From Barnesiella merdipullorum (GTDB lineage Bacteria > Bacteroidota > Bacteroidia > Bacteroidales > Barnesiellaceae): 64,000 nt of DNA. Position 1 is the first letter of the stretch, and the number at the start of each line of letters is the position of its first letter. A model generated the notes under the pieces. The model saw only the letters and a list, made by a program, of their open reading frames with translations. It searched no databases and was not told the DNA's origin. The translations under genes and the position numbers were made by a program. The stretch covers positions 62,001 to 126,000 of the forward strand of contig DXBT01000007.1 in NCBI GenBank assembly GCA_019116365.1, in the 5' to 3' direction. Below are positions 52,666 to 60,892 of the stretch, piece by piece.

Positions 52666-55101
52666 TCAGTCGCCGAAGTGAATCCGTATCTTGCCGTAGA
52701 AGGCCCGGCCCGCTTTCTGGAGGCTGAAGTTGTCGTAGAGCTTCTCGTCGGTGAAGTTGCGGCACTCGAACGACAGGTTGTAGCGCCCCTGGTGCAGGCT
52801 GTAACTGATCGAGAGGTTGTGCGAAAACTGGTCGGGAATCATGTAGGCGCTGCTGTTGGTACCTATCACCTCGGAGTTGTAGCAGAAGCTGTGCAGATAC
52901 TGGTTGTCGTAGGTGAGGGTGAGCAGGTTGCCCTTGCGGCCCAGGTCGTGCCAGTAGAGGTTGATGTCGCTGTCGGCAAACATATAGGGCACGTTGGCCA
53001 TGCGGGCCTTGTAGGTGAGGTTGGGCGTGGAGTTGCCTGAGCTACCGATTTGGTACTTCTCCATGTCGCGCACGTCCATTTGCGAGAAGTTGCCGCCTAT
53101 GCTCAGCCATCGGGCCAGGCTGTATCGGGCCGAGAGGTTGTAGCCCTTAGTCACTACCTTGCCATAGTTGGTGTAGGTGGCATTTTCCTTGCCGCCGCTC
53201 AGATCCTGTATGTTGCGCTGGATGTAGTCGCGGGTGTTGCGGTAGAGCAGACCGCCCTCGAGGTAGAACGAGTGCTTGCCCAGAGTGCGGGAATAGCTGA
53301 GGTTGAGGTTGACGTTGTGGCTGTTTTCGGGACGGAGGTTCACCTGTCCGCTCTCGAGGTCCTCGTCGCCAAACATCTCTTCGATGGTGGGCAGGCGGTA
53401 GGCTTTCTCGTAGGAGAGTTTGGCTTGGAGCCCGGGCAGAATGAAACAGGTGCCCGCGGCACCATAGCCGGCCTGTTGCACGGTGCGGCTAACCTGTACA
53501 TAATCGGTGGCGTTGGCATCGGTTGCCACGGGGCCCGACACGTATTGGTGATAGTATTTGCCGAATATCGAGAGGTTCCACCGGTCGGAGGGCATGAGCC
53601 GGTATGAGAGGCCGGCAATGTTTTTGCGGGTCTCTTTGGCAAATTCGTTTTCAATGGCGGTGCCGGTAAGCAGCGAGGCGTTGGTGCGGTGGAAGGCGTT
53701 CCACACGTTGTTGAAGGTGAGGGTATTGGCTCGGTTGATGCGGTAGTTGAGGGTGAGGGTGGTGTTCCAGTTGTCGTTGTGGGCCCGGGCATACTGTTCG
53801 CTCTGTTCGCCCCGACCGTTGGTGTTGGGCCGGCGTTGGCCGAACCAGTTGTAGCGATAGCTGGCGGTATCGATATGGGTGGTGATGTTGCGGTTGTAGT
53901 TGACCGTGAGAGTGAGGTCGAGCCCGCGGGTGAGCAGGTTGCGCTTGCTGTATTCGAGCGAGGGCATGAGCGAGTAGCCCCGGCGATGTTTCTCGCCGAA
54001 GACGGTGTGTTGCCGCACGCCGGTCTGTATCTCTTTGTACATGTGTGAGTAGGTGAATCCCAGCATGAGGCGGTCGGCCCACGGTTTGCCGGTAACCCCG
54101 GCTTTGGCCACGACGGCCTCGTTGTGATAGGTGTCGTTGAAGCGTTTGACGCGGAACACCTCGTCGGTAATAATCGACGAGCCGTCGTCGTTCCATTGCT
54201 CCACATGATCGGCATCGATGCGGTAGTCGTTGTCGGAGTAGTTTTGGAAGAGGTTGACCTCGTAGGTGAGTCCGTTTTTGAAACTTTGCCCGATGTTGAC
54301 ATGCGATTTGTGGGTGTTGAACGAACCGTAGGAGTAGGCGGCATCGAGGAACCAGTTGCGTCGCTGCTTGTTGGTGACGATGTTGATGACCCCGCCGATG
54401 GCGTCGGTGCCGAATCCTACGGGCACCACCCCTTTGTAGATTTCGATGCGGTCGGCAAAACTGATGGGGATATTGTTCAGCCCGAAAGAGCTGCCCACGC
54501 CCTCTTGCGGTACGCCGTCGATAAAGACTTTCACATGCTTGCCGCTGAAACCGTCGAGCATGAGTTGCATGTCGGAGCCTACGCCTCCCGATTCGCGCAG
54601 CTTCATGCCGGGGGCTTTGGCCAGTGCGTCGCTCAGGTTCTTGGTCGAGTTCTGCATCTCGCGGGTATCGACGGCCACGGCGTTGTAGGCCGAGTTTTTC
54701 ACGCGGTTCACTCCTGTGGAGACGACGGTCACCTCGTCGAGTGCCTGGGCTCGGGGAGTGAGGGTTACATCGATCTGGGTGTGCTGGTCCGGTTTGAGCG
54801 AGACCTTTTTCTCGAACGGTTCGTAGCCGATGGCCGAGACGGCCAGGGTATATTCGCCCGCCCGGGCTTTGAGCCGGTAACGTCCCTGTTCGTCGGTAGT
54901 GCCACCCACGGGGCTCCCTTTCAGATAGATGGTAGCAAAATCGACAACTCTCTTTTCGCCCGCCTCGAAAGCGACGACTTGTCCCGAGAGCAGCGTCCCG
55001 GCCGAGTGGTCCCCTTTGTGATGGTTACGCTTGGCTTGCAGGGGAAATATGAGTAACAGAGTGATAAACAGTGAGAAAAGTGTCGATAGTTTAGCTTTCA
55101 C
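52666..55101 (-). CDS. xusA: TonB-dependent siderophore receptor, XusA-like
   Basis: 811 aa from a GTG start at 55101. An ATG further up lies upstream of the -7 element, so GTG is the only start that fits. Signal peptide (LSTLFSLFITLLLIFPLQAK), a carboxypeptidase-regulatory-like domain (GGTTDEQGRYRLKARAGEYT), plug (LSDALAKAPGMKLRESGG, IDGVPQEGVGSSFGLNNI, IEIYKGVVPVGFGTDAIGG) and a barrel ending FYGKIRIHFGD. It heads the operon with xusB and xusC, and brings ferric siderophores made by other bacteria across the outer membrane, by analogy with B. thetaiotaomicron. Confidence 0.83.
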   Translation of the reverse strand: MKAKLSTLFSLFITLLLIFPLQAKRNHHKGDHSAGTLLSGQVVAFEAGEKRVVDFATIYLKGSPVGGTTDEQGRYRLKARAGEYTLAVSAIGYEPFEKKVSLKPDQHTQIDVTLTPRAQALDEVTVVSTGVNRVKNSAYNAVAVDTREMQNSTKNLSDALAKAPGMKLRESGGVGSDMQLMLDGFSGKHVKVFIDGVPQEGVGSSFGLNNIPISFADRIEIYKGVVPVGFGTDAIGGVINIVTNKQRRNWFLDAAYSYGSFNTHKSHVNIGQSFKNGLTYEVNLFQNYSDNDYRIDADHVEQWNDDGSSIITDEVFRVKRFNDTYHNEAVVAKAGVTGKPWADRLMLGFTYSHMYKEIQTGVRQHTVFGEKHRRGYSLMPSLEYSKRNLLTRGLDLTLTVNYNRNITTHIDTASYRYNWFGQRRPNTNGRGEQSEQYARAHNDNWNTTLTLNYRINRANTLTFNNVWNAFHRTNASLLTGTAIENEFAKETRKNIAGLSYRLMPSDRWNLSIFGKYYHQYVSGPVATDANATDYVQVSRTVQQAGYGAAGTCFILPGLQAKLSYEKAYRLPTIEEMFGDEDLESGQVNLRPENSHNVNLNLSYSRTLGKHSFYLEGGLLYRNTRDYIQRNIQDLSGGKENATYTNYGKVVTKGYNLSARYSLARWLSIGGNFSQMDVRDMEKYQIGSSGNSTPNLTYKARMANVPYMFADSDINLYWHDLGRKGNLLTLTYDNQYLHSFCYNSEVIGTNSSAYMIPDQFSHNLSISYSLHQGRYNLSFECRNFTDEKLYDNFSLQKAGRAFYGKIRIHFGD

Positions 55102-55133
55102 GTCCGAAATGGTTTTTATTTGGTAATTCGCTG

Positions 55134-55165
55134 CAAAGTTATGGAGCCCCCCCAAAGGCACACAA
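55134..55165 (-). promoter_or_regulatory. Promoter of the xus operon
   Basis: Minus strand TTG (55165-55163), 21 bases, TAACTTTG (55141-55134, full match). It fixes the receptor start at the GTG downstream. No classical Fur box is evident. Confidence 0.65.
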
Positions 55166-55287
55166 TCGCATGTTATAGGTATTGTAGGGCCGGTATCTCC
55201 CTATTCATGGTTAAAGAGGGTGGGTTGCCATTTGGTTGACCGGGCCCGAAAGAGAGTGCCGTTATGGAAAAACAGCTCCTCGATGAG

Positions 55288-55318
55288 TTGTAACTTCCAT
55301 TCTTTTTGTGTATGTTTG
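55288..55318 (+). promoter_or_regulatory. Promoter touching the small divergent gene's start codon
   Basis: TTG (55288-55290), 20 bases, TATGTTTG (55311-55318, full match). The ATG follows only 4 bases later, so the transcript would have almost no leader. Confidence 0.6.
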
Positions 55319-55322
55319 CAGC

Positions 55323-55607
55323 ATGAAAGGTTTTGTAAAACATCTGCTTGTACTCTCGCTTGCCCTGGTATTGGGGTGGGGCTCGGCGCTGTTGCATGTG
55401 GCCGAGGTGGAGCAGATGCACGAGACCTCGAGTAGCTACACGCTGGTCGATCACGAAACTCCTTCGCATCCGCTCCAGAATTTTGTAGCCATTGTTCCGG
55501 CCGAGCGTATTGCCGTGGTGAATACGGTGCGGTTCCCCTCGTCGCCGGTGGCCGAGCGTATAGGAAGTAACACTGTATTTGCATCGGCACAGCAGTGCTG
55601 TTGTTAG
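55323..55607 (+). CDS. Small secreted or membrane protein of unknown function beside the xus operon
   Basis: 94 aa from the ATG at 55323. An N-terminal hydrophobic segment (KHLLVLSLALVLGWGSALLH) looks like a signal peptide or anchor. The rest is short and polar (ETSSSYTLVDHETPSHPLQN) and ends with a run of three cysteines (SAQQCCC). The promoter overlaps the start region, so the mRNA may be leaderless. It is divergent from xusA and might take part in iron or metal response, but the family is not recognised. The 273 bases that follow show no further gene. Confidence 0.6.
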   Translation: MKGFVKHLLVLSLALVLGWGSALLHVAEVEQMHETSSSYTLVDHETPSHPLQNFVAIVPAERIAVVNTVRFPSSPVAERIGSNTVFASAQQCCC

Positions 55608-55880
55608 CTCACAGCCCTTCGAGAGAAGTCGATCAGGCACGACTACGAGGGGTATAAGGCCCAGATGTGTTCACACGGGCATTATCTCTATTCACTTTGT
55701 CAAATGCTAATTTAGCGGGGGCAGGTAACTCCTGCCAGTTGACAGAAGCCGGTTGCCGCTTCTGGTTCGCTTGTCGTATCGATGGGATACGGCAGGGCGA
55801 CTCCCCGTGTATGGTCGTGGGGAAAGGCACCGAATAGCTTTTTGAACACATATTACCCAACTTATTAGCATTGAAAGAAA

Positions 55881-56414
55881 ATGGAAAATAAAGAGAAAGA
55901 GACTACTGTGTCTAAATTTGCCGAAAACCCCTATGTAGAAATCAAGAAAAAAGTATCGATGGCCGGTGTTGTCTCGATTGTTATTGCCGTGGCTGTTTTT
56001 GTAGCTTCGGCCGTTATCTCCGATCCGCAATCGTCGCTCAAACTCTTCCTGATTGTGGTGGGTGCCTGTGCCCTTATCTATGGCCTCATCAAGGTGGCTG
56101 TGGGCAATAAGGTGGCGGTGTGCCGGGAAAACGGCAAGGTGATGAAAAAACACGAACTTCTCTTCGAGAGTGGTGAGGTGTCGCGCCTGAAACAGATGGT
56201 CGAGACTGGTAACTTCCAGTCGATAGGTTCGCTGCCCCGCGCCGTAGGTCACAAGGCTGGTGCCAAACTGACGCTCTTTATCGACGATGAACAAAGTTTT
56301 GCCACGGCTCAGGTTTCGGAGTTTATTCCGTTTGACTATGAACCGGTGATGTCTCCCATGAGTTACAACGGCGAGAGTGTGAAAGCTATTGCCGCCCTTA
56401 CTAAAGCCGCATAA
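55881..56414 (+). CDS. Two-helix membrane protein of unknown function
   Basis: 177 aa. A charged N-terminus (ENKEKETTVSKFAENPYVEI) precedes two adjoining membrane helices (about 27-47 and 53-73: GVVSIVIAVAVFVASAVI, LKLFLIVVGACALIYGLI). A cytoplasmic part of about 100 residues follows (KHELLFESGEVSRLKQMVET, then KAGAKLTLFIDDEQSFATAQ). I do not recognise the family. A weak -7 (TAGCTTTT, about 55838) lies upstream. It is a single-gene unit. Confidence 0.7.
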   Translation: MENKEKETTVSKFAENPYVEIKKKVSMAGVVSIVIAVAVFVASAVISDPQSSLKLFLIVVGACALIYGLIKVAVGNKVAVCRENGKVMKKHELLFESGEVSRLKQMVETGNFQSIGSLPRAVGHKAGAKLTLFIDDEQSFATAQVSEFIPFDYEPVMSPMSYNGESVKAIAALTKAA

Positions 56415-56594
56415 ATCGTTTTTTTGCCAGGATGATTTCCTGGCCCCCTTTGTTATTGGGCCAAAAAGGGGAAGGGAAAAGAGATGATACGATCTTACTC
56501 TATCCTATATCCTATCGTATCATTGTTTGTTTGTTCAAATGCCTTCTGCGCCAAATCTGGTGCGGGAGGCATTTCTTTTCTTGCTCGACTTCTG

Positions 56595-57503
56595 TTATAG
56601 GAATAGGGTGATCAGGGGAATACTCATGACCGAGAACAGGGTGGTAATGAAAGTCCCTTCGGCCATAATCTCTTCGCCGTTTTCATATTTGATGCAAAAC
56701 AGGGTGCCATACGAGGCGACGGGCATGGCTGCCAGCACAACATTGATGTTGGCTATGGTCTCGTCGATGTGGCAGAGTCGGGAGAGGAAGAGGATGAGCA
56801 GGGGTATCAGCATGAGACGCAGGACCGACATCAGGTAGATGGAGGGGTTGCCAAACATGCGGCGAATGGGAACCTGGGCAATCGATGAGCCTATGATGAG
56901 CAGGGCGGCCGGTACGGTCACGTTGCCCAGCAGGTGGAAGGGGGTGCTGATGACACGGGGTGGAATCCAGCCTGTGACGACGATGAGGATGGAGAGGTAT
57001 GACGCTATCATGGCCGGGCTGTAGAGCGTGCTCCAGTCGAAACGCATTTTGTCCTGGCCGCCCGAGATGAAGAGCGTACCAAACACGAATATCAACAGCG
57101 TGCTGGGGAAGTTGAGGATGCAGGCATAAAACACGGCACTGGGCCCGAAGATGGAGGCTACGATGGGATAGCCTATGAAGCCTACGTTGCCGAAGGCCAG
57201 CATGAAACTGTAAATGCCCCGGTCGGTGGGCTTGACGGGCATGTACCGCGGGAGCAGAAACGAAGCGCCTATCAGAACGATGTAGGTGGCAAACCCTACG
57301 ACGAGCAGGGGGAGAATGAGATTCTTGTCGGGGAGTGTGTCGCCCATGACCGACGAGAGTATCAGGCAGGGGCATGTGATATTGATGACCAGCTCCGAGA
57401 GCTTGCGGTCGAAGGCTGCATCCATCATCCCCCGTTTACTTGAATAATAGCCGACGATTACCAGTGAGAAGAGGATAATCATCTGCGTGACAATTGCATC
57501 CAT
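56595..57503 (-). CDS. AEC (auxin efflux carrier) family transporter
   Basis: 302 aa from the ATG at 57503 (MDAIVTQMIILFSLV). About ten membrane helices in two halves; family marks include the conserved NITCPCLILSS segment, FMLAFGNVGFIGYPIV and a TVPAALLIIGSSIAQ block in the second half. AEC proteins move organic acids or amino-acid derivatives across the inner membrane; substrate unknown. It is divergent from the aminotransferase gene. Confidence 0.88.
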   Translation of the reverse strand: MDAIVTQMIILFSLVIVGYYSSKRGMMDAAFDRKLSELVINITCPCLILSSVMGDTLPDKNLILPLLVVGFATYIVLIGASFLLPRYMPVKPTDRGIYSFMLAFGNVGFIGYPIVASIFGPSAVFYACILNFPSTLLIFVFGTLFISGGQDKMRFDWSTLYSPAMIASYLSILIVVTGWIPPRVISTPFHLLGNVTVPAALLIIGSSIAQVPIRRMFGNPSIYLMSVLRLMLIPLLILFLSRLCHIDETIANINVVLAAMPVASYGTLFCIKYENGEEIMAEGTFITTLFSVMSIPLITLFL

Positions 57504-57528
57504 GAAATCCTTTACCTTAAAAAACGTG

Positions 57529-57536
57529 CAAAGATA
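57529..57536 (-). promoter_or_regulatory. -7 element of the AEC transporter gene
   Basis: Minus-strand TATCTTTG, a full match, 26 bases before the start; -33 unclear. Confidence 0.5.
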
Positions 57537-57580
57537 CATAAATATCGGGTAAATATGGTCGGTTTGTGCCCGAGTTTGCC

Positions 57581-57588
57581 TATCTTTG
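57581..57588 (+). promoter_or_regulatory. Upstream -7 element (P1) of the aminotransferase gene
   Basis: TATCTTTG, a full match, in the context TTTGCC-TATCTTTG-TAGAAG that is repeated almost exactly 85 bases downstream. Confidence 0.5.
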
Positions 57589-57665
57589 TAGAAGATAGGA
57601 GTCGGTTCGGCATAGATAAACCTCGAAAACTGCGTTCTCGGTTTCCCTCTGCGCTCACCTTTTGC

Positions 57666-57673
57666 TATCTTTG
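57666..57673 (+). promoter_or_regulatory. Downstream -7 element (P2) of the aminotransferase gene
   Basis: TATCTTTG in the context TTTGC-TATCTTTG-TAGAAG; it is 32 bases before the ATG at 57705 and supports that start. Confidence 0.55.
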
Positions 57674-57704
57674 TAGAAGTATAAAACCTAAAACAGCTAT
57701 TCTC

Positions 57705-58898
57705 ATGAATCAAGTATCCGACCGTTTGGCCGCCCTTGCTCCATCGCAAACGCTGGCGATGTCGCAAAAAAGTAGTGAACTGAAAGCTCAGGGAGTCGAT
57801 GTGATTAACCTGAGTGTGGGAGAACCCGATTTCAATACCCCCCAGCATATCAAGGATGCTGCGAAAAAGGCGATAGACGACAACTTCTCGCACTACTCGC
57901 CCGTGCCGGGTTATATGGATTTGCGTCAGGCCATCTGTGCCAAACTGAAAAATGAGAATGGGCTCGACTATACTCCCGAGCAGATTGTGGTGTCGAACGG
58001 TGCCAAGCAGTCGATTTGCAACACGATTCTCTCGCTTGTCAATCCTGGCGACGAGGTGGTGCTGCCTGCTCCCTACTGGGTGAGCTATGTCGAGATGGTG
58101 AAACTGGCCGAGGGCAAGAGCGTGATTGTAGAGACTGGTATCGAGCAGGATTTCAAGATGAGTGCCGCCCAACTCGAGGCTGCCATCACGCCCAAGACCA
58201 AGATGCTTATTCTTTGCTCGCCTTCCAACCCCACGGGCAGTGTCTATTCGCACGACGAACTCGCTGCCTTGGCTACCGTGCTGGAACGTCACCCGCAAAT
58301 CTTTATCCTGGCCGATGAGATTTATGAGCATATCAACTATGTGGGAGCTCACCAGAGTATCGCCCAGTTTGCCGCTTTGCGCGATCGGGTGATCATTGTC
58401 AACGGGGTTTCCAAGGGGTATGCCATGACTGGTTGGCGTATCGGCTTTATTGCGGCTCCGCTGTGGATTGCTAAGGCTTGCAACAAGCTGCAGGGCCAAT
58501 ATACCTCGGGTGCCTCGTCGATTGCACAGAAGGCTGCCGCTGCTGCCTTTGCCGGTGACCAGAGTTGTGTAGAGGAGATGCGCCGGGCTTTTGAGCGCCG
58601 TCGCGACCTGGTGGTGCGGTTGGCTCGCGAGATTCCCGGGTTGAAGGTGAACAACCCCGACGGTGCCTTCTACCTCTTCCCCGAGATTAGCTGCTACCTG
58701 GGCAAGGCCGATGGAGATCGCAAGATTGTGACTTCGTCCGACCTGGCCATGTATATTCTCGAGGTAGGGCATGTGGCTACCGTGGCCGGCGATGCCTTTG
58801 GTGCGCCCAACTACCTGCGTCTTTCCTATGCTACCTCTGAGGAGAATATCACCGAGGCCATGCGCCGCATGAAAGAGGTGCTCGCCCGGCTGAAATAA
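57705..58898 (+). CDS. aspC: Aspartate aminotransferase (class I/II PLP enzyme)
   Basis: 397 aa from the ATG at 57705 (MNQVSDRLAALAPSQTLAMS). Subgroup I-gamma aspartate aminotransferase: INLSVGEPDFNTPQHIK, VSNGAKQSICNTILSL, CSPSNPTGSVYS (N175), LADEIYEHINY (D204, Y207), the PLP lysine K237 in NGVSKGYAMTGWRIGF and the arginine of YLRLSYATS. It interconverts oxaloacetate and aspartate. This is the entry point for the thrA pathway and for MetY-derived methionine in the same window. It is preceded by two near-identical promoters. Confidence 0.92.
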   Translation: MNQVSDRLAALAPSQTLAMSQKSSELKAQGVDVINLSVGEPDFNTPQHIKDAAKKAIDDNFSHYSPVPGYMDLRQAICAKLKNENGLDYTPEQIVVSNGAKQSICNTILSLVNPGDEVVLPAPYWVSYVEMVKLAEGKSVIVETGIEQDFKMSAAQLEAAITPKTKMLILCSPSNPTGSVYSHDELAALATVLERHPQIFILADEIYEHINYVGAHQSIAQFAALRDRVIIVNGVSKGYAMTGWRIGFIAAPLWIAKACNKLQGQYTSGASSIAQKAAAAAFAGDQSCVEEMRRAFERRRDLVVRLAREIPGLKVNNPDGAFYLFPEISCYLGKADGDRKIVTSSDLAMYILEVGHVATVAGDAFGAPNYLRLSYATSEENITEAMRRMKEVLARLK

Positions 58899-58930
58899 AC
58901 GACGGTATCGCCCCCGATATACCAAGAGAA

Positions 58931-58984
58931 AACGACCTCCCTGTCTCTGTCCCGACTGCTTGCCGGGCGAGTGGGGAGGCCGTT
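58931..58984 (+). terminator. Terminator after the aminotransferase gene
   Basis: AACGACCTCCC pairs with GGGAGGCCGTT (one mismatch) around a long partly paired loop, followed by TTTG. Confidence 0.6.
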
Positions 58985-59040
58985 TGTATATGGTGGGGAC
59001 TACAAGGCGCCCTGCATGATGGGGAGGTGGAGCGAAAAAC

Positions 59041-59072
59041 AAACCCACCGGGCCTCACGGCACAGTGGGTTT
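59041..59072 (-). terminator. Terminator of the flavodoxin operon
   Basis: AAACCCAC pairs with GTGGGTTT (8 bp); on the minus strand GTTTTT follows. It lies downstream of the DUF2023 gene. Confidence 0.7.
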
Positions 59073-59159
59073 ATCACAACTAAAAACAAACTTCAAAATT
59101 GTAGTATTCTTTTCCCTTTTTGCAAATTAGATCGAGAGGGTGTGGAGAAAAGAGTTCAT

Positions 59160-59507
59160 TTATTTGGCTTTACGTTTGCAGAAGCGTTGACATTGTCCGC
59201 AGAGGTCATACCCGAGCAGGGCCCCCAGGATGAAATCCTCTTCGGGGGTGAGTTCGTTCAAGGGGCGCGAGGCCAGTGACTGAATCACCTCGATGCACTC
59301 GCGTCGGCCGAAGAAGAGGTTTATCTTGTTGCAACCGATGGGCTGTATGCAGTAGTCGATATGCTGTTTGTCCAGTCGGGTCACGGCAAACTCTTCGTAG
59401 CGTTTGCTGGTGGTGTAGAGTACCATGTGGCGTACCCCCTTCTTGTATTCATACAGATGGTTGAGAAATACTTTCAACTCGGCTGGAAAGGATTGACAGG
59501 TCATCAT
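59160..59507 (-). CDS. DUF2023 family protein, flavodoxin partner
   Basis: 115 aa from the ATG at 59507 (MMTCQSFPAELKVFLNHLYE); the frame runs upstream through fldA in another reading and is rejected there. Features: YEYKKGVRHMVLYTTS, a CNKINLFFGRRECIEVIQSL block and a C-terminal cysteine pair (DLCGQCQRFCKRKAK). DUF2023 genes typically follow a flavodoxin gene in Bacteroidota; the function is not known. It starts 20 bases after the end of fldA in the same operon. Confidence 0.82.
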   Translation of the reverse strand: MMTCQSFPAELKVFLNHLYEYKKGVRHMVLYTTSKRYEEFAVTRLDKQHIDYCIQPIGCNKINLFFGRRECIEVIQSLASRPLNELTPEEDFILGALLGYDLCGQCQRFCKRKAK

Positions 59508-59527
59508 GTTCGTGTGGGTTGAAGGGG

Positions 59528-60028
59528 TTACAGGTCGAGGCTTTTTACCCAGGCGTCGATGCGGGCCTCGCTTTTGTCGGATTCGTTGGCTTCGTCGAGC
59601 GGCAGCCCCACGAAATCGCCGTCGATAACCGATGCCGATGAGGAGAACGAGTAGTCGTCGGTAGCCACATGATTGCCGGTGAAGCGGCAGCCTGTGTCTT
59701 TCAACTCGTCGTAGAGCAGCCCAATGGCGTCGCAAAAAGTGTCGGGGTATGACTCGGAGTCGCCGCAGCCGAAGAGGGCAATGGTCTTTTGACTCAGGTC
59801 GGCGGCTTTCAAGATTTTCACGGCGTCGTACCAGTCGTCCTGCAATTCGCCGCATCCCCAGGTCGAGGAGCCCAGGATGAGAGCGTCGTAGTTGTCGAGG
59901 CTGTCGGCCGTGAGGCGAGAGACATCGATCACGTTGTTGGGGGCTATGCCCAGTTTTTGGGCGATTGTGTGGGCTACTCCCTCGGTCATGCCGGTTGAGG
60001 AGCCGTAGAATATGGCTGTTCTTTTCAT
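59528..60028 (-). CDS. fldA: Long-chain flavodoxin
   Basis: 166 aa from the ATG at 60028 (MKRTAIFYGSSTGMTEGVAH); the phosphate-binding loop is YGSSTGMTEG and the FMN-contacting loops are GSSTWGCGELQDDWYD and FGCGDSESYPDTFCDAI. It carries low-potential electrons in place of ferredoxin when iron is scarce. The promoter has a perfect palindrome directly upstream. DUF2023 follows it in the operon. Confidence 0.94.
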   Translation of the reverse strand: MKRTAIFYGSSTGMTEGVAHTIAQKLGIAPNNVIDVSRLTADSLDNYDALILGSSTWGCGELQDDWYDAVKILKAADLSQKTIALFGCGDSESYPDTFCDAIGLLYDELKDTGCRFTGNHVATDDYSFSSSASVIDGDFVGLPLDEANESDKSEARIDAWVKSLDL

Positions 60029-60057
60029 CGTCGTAACGGTTGTTTGGTTTGACGATT

Positions 60058-60088
60058 CAAAGTAACGGCTTTTGGTTGGGCTGCCCAA
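60058..60088 (-). promoter_or_regulatory. Promoter of fldA
   Basis: Minus strand TTG (60088-60086), 20 bases, TTACTTTG (60065-60058, 7/8 match). This is the same -7 sequence as the TonB receptor promoter at 18384. Confidence 0.6.
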
Positions 60089-60090
60089 TA

Positions 60091-60102
60091 CCTACATGTA
60101 GG
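60091..60102. promoter_or_regulatory. Palindromic candidate operator CCTACATGTAGG before fldA
   Basis: Perfect 12-bp palindrome 2 bases upstream of the fldA -33 element, a position suited to a regulator. It is unlike the standard E. coli Fur box. Confidence 0.5.
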
Positions 60103-60192
60103 GGTTTTCTTTTCACACCTACTTAGTTTGAGGGAAAAAGGAGCGGATTTTACTATTTTTCATTATCTTCGTCGTATAAAACAGGAGTAAGA

Positions 60193-60843
60193 ATGAAACA
60201 ATACAAAAAGTGGATTGTAGCGGCTGTAATAGCTGCCGTGATGGCTGTCTTTATTGTGATTCTGGTATGCGACGGATTGGTGAGGAGTTATGCCGGGGAC
60301 AAGATTTTTGATACAGTCGAGGCGATACCTCACTGCAAGGTGGGGTTGTTGTTGGGTACAGCCCCCATTACTCCAGAGGGTGAGCACAATTATTATTTCG
60401 ACTATCGTATCGAGGCTGCAGCCCGTTTGTTTCAAGCTGGCAAGATTGACTATATTCTGGTGAGCGGCGATAATCATGATCGCGATTATGATGAGCCTAC
60501 CTGCATGCGGGATTCGCTAGTGGCCCACGGGGTGCCGGCCGACCGTATCGTACTTGACTATGCCGGATTCCGTACGCTCGACTCTATCGTGCGGGCCAAG
60601 AAAATTTTCGGTCAGGACAGTCTGACCATCATCTCGCAGAAGTTTCACAACGAGCGGGCCATCTATCTGGCCAAGAGCAGCGGCATATCGGCAGTCGGTT
60701 ATAATGCCCGCGACGTAGCCCGCCGGGCGAAGTATATAAAAATACACGGACGAGAGTACCTCGCCCGTGTGAAAATGTTTCTCGACCTCCTCACCGACAA
60801 ACAACCCCGCTTCTTAGGGAAGAAAGAGGAGACGCCGTTTTAA
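60193..60843 (+). CDS. sanA: SanA/YdcF-like DUF218 envelope protein
   Basis: 216 aa. N-terminal membrane anchor (KWIVAAVIAAVMAVFIVILV), then the DUF218 domain with GLLLGTAPITPEGEHNYYFD, YILVSGDNHDRDYDEPTCM, a TLDSIVRAKKIFG segment and TIISQKFHNERAIYLAKSSG. SanA mutants in enteric bacteria lose the barrier to vancomycin at high temperature, so an envelope-integrity role is likely. It is a single gene; a weak -7 (TATCTTCG) is upstream. Confidence 0.85.
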   Translation: MKQYKKWIVAAVIAAVMAVFIVILVCDGLVRSYAGDKIFDTVEAIPHCKVGLLLGTAPITPEGEHNYYFDYRIEAAARLFQAGKIDYILVSGDNHDRDYDEPTCMRDSLVAHGVPADRIVLDYAGFRTLDSIVRAKKIFGQDSLTIISQKFHNERAIYLAKSSGISAVGYNARDVARRAKYIKIHGREYLARVKMFLDLLTDKQPRFLGKKEETPF

Positions 60844-60869
60844 TGTTCAATGAGAAATCAATAGCTTTT

Positions 60870-60892
60870 GCCCTTATTGCATAAGGGCTTTT
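60870..60892 (+). terminator. Terminator of sanA overlapping the next gene's stop
   Basis: GCCCTTAT pairs perfectly with ATAAGGGC (TGC loop) followed by TTTT; the stop codon of the convergent lipoprotein gene lies inside the stem. Confidence 0.8.

Noticed and set aside
55102..55161. ATG start of the XusA-like receptor at 55161
   Set aside because: It is upstream of the -7 element; the GTG at 55101 directly precedes the signal peptide.
55102..55320. Classical Fur box in the xus control region
   Set aside because: No stretch close to the 19-bp Fur consensus could be found by eye on either strand.
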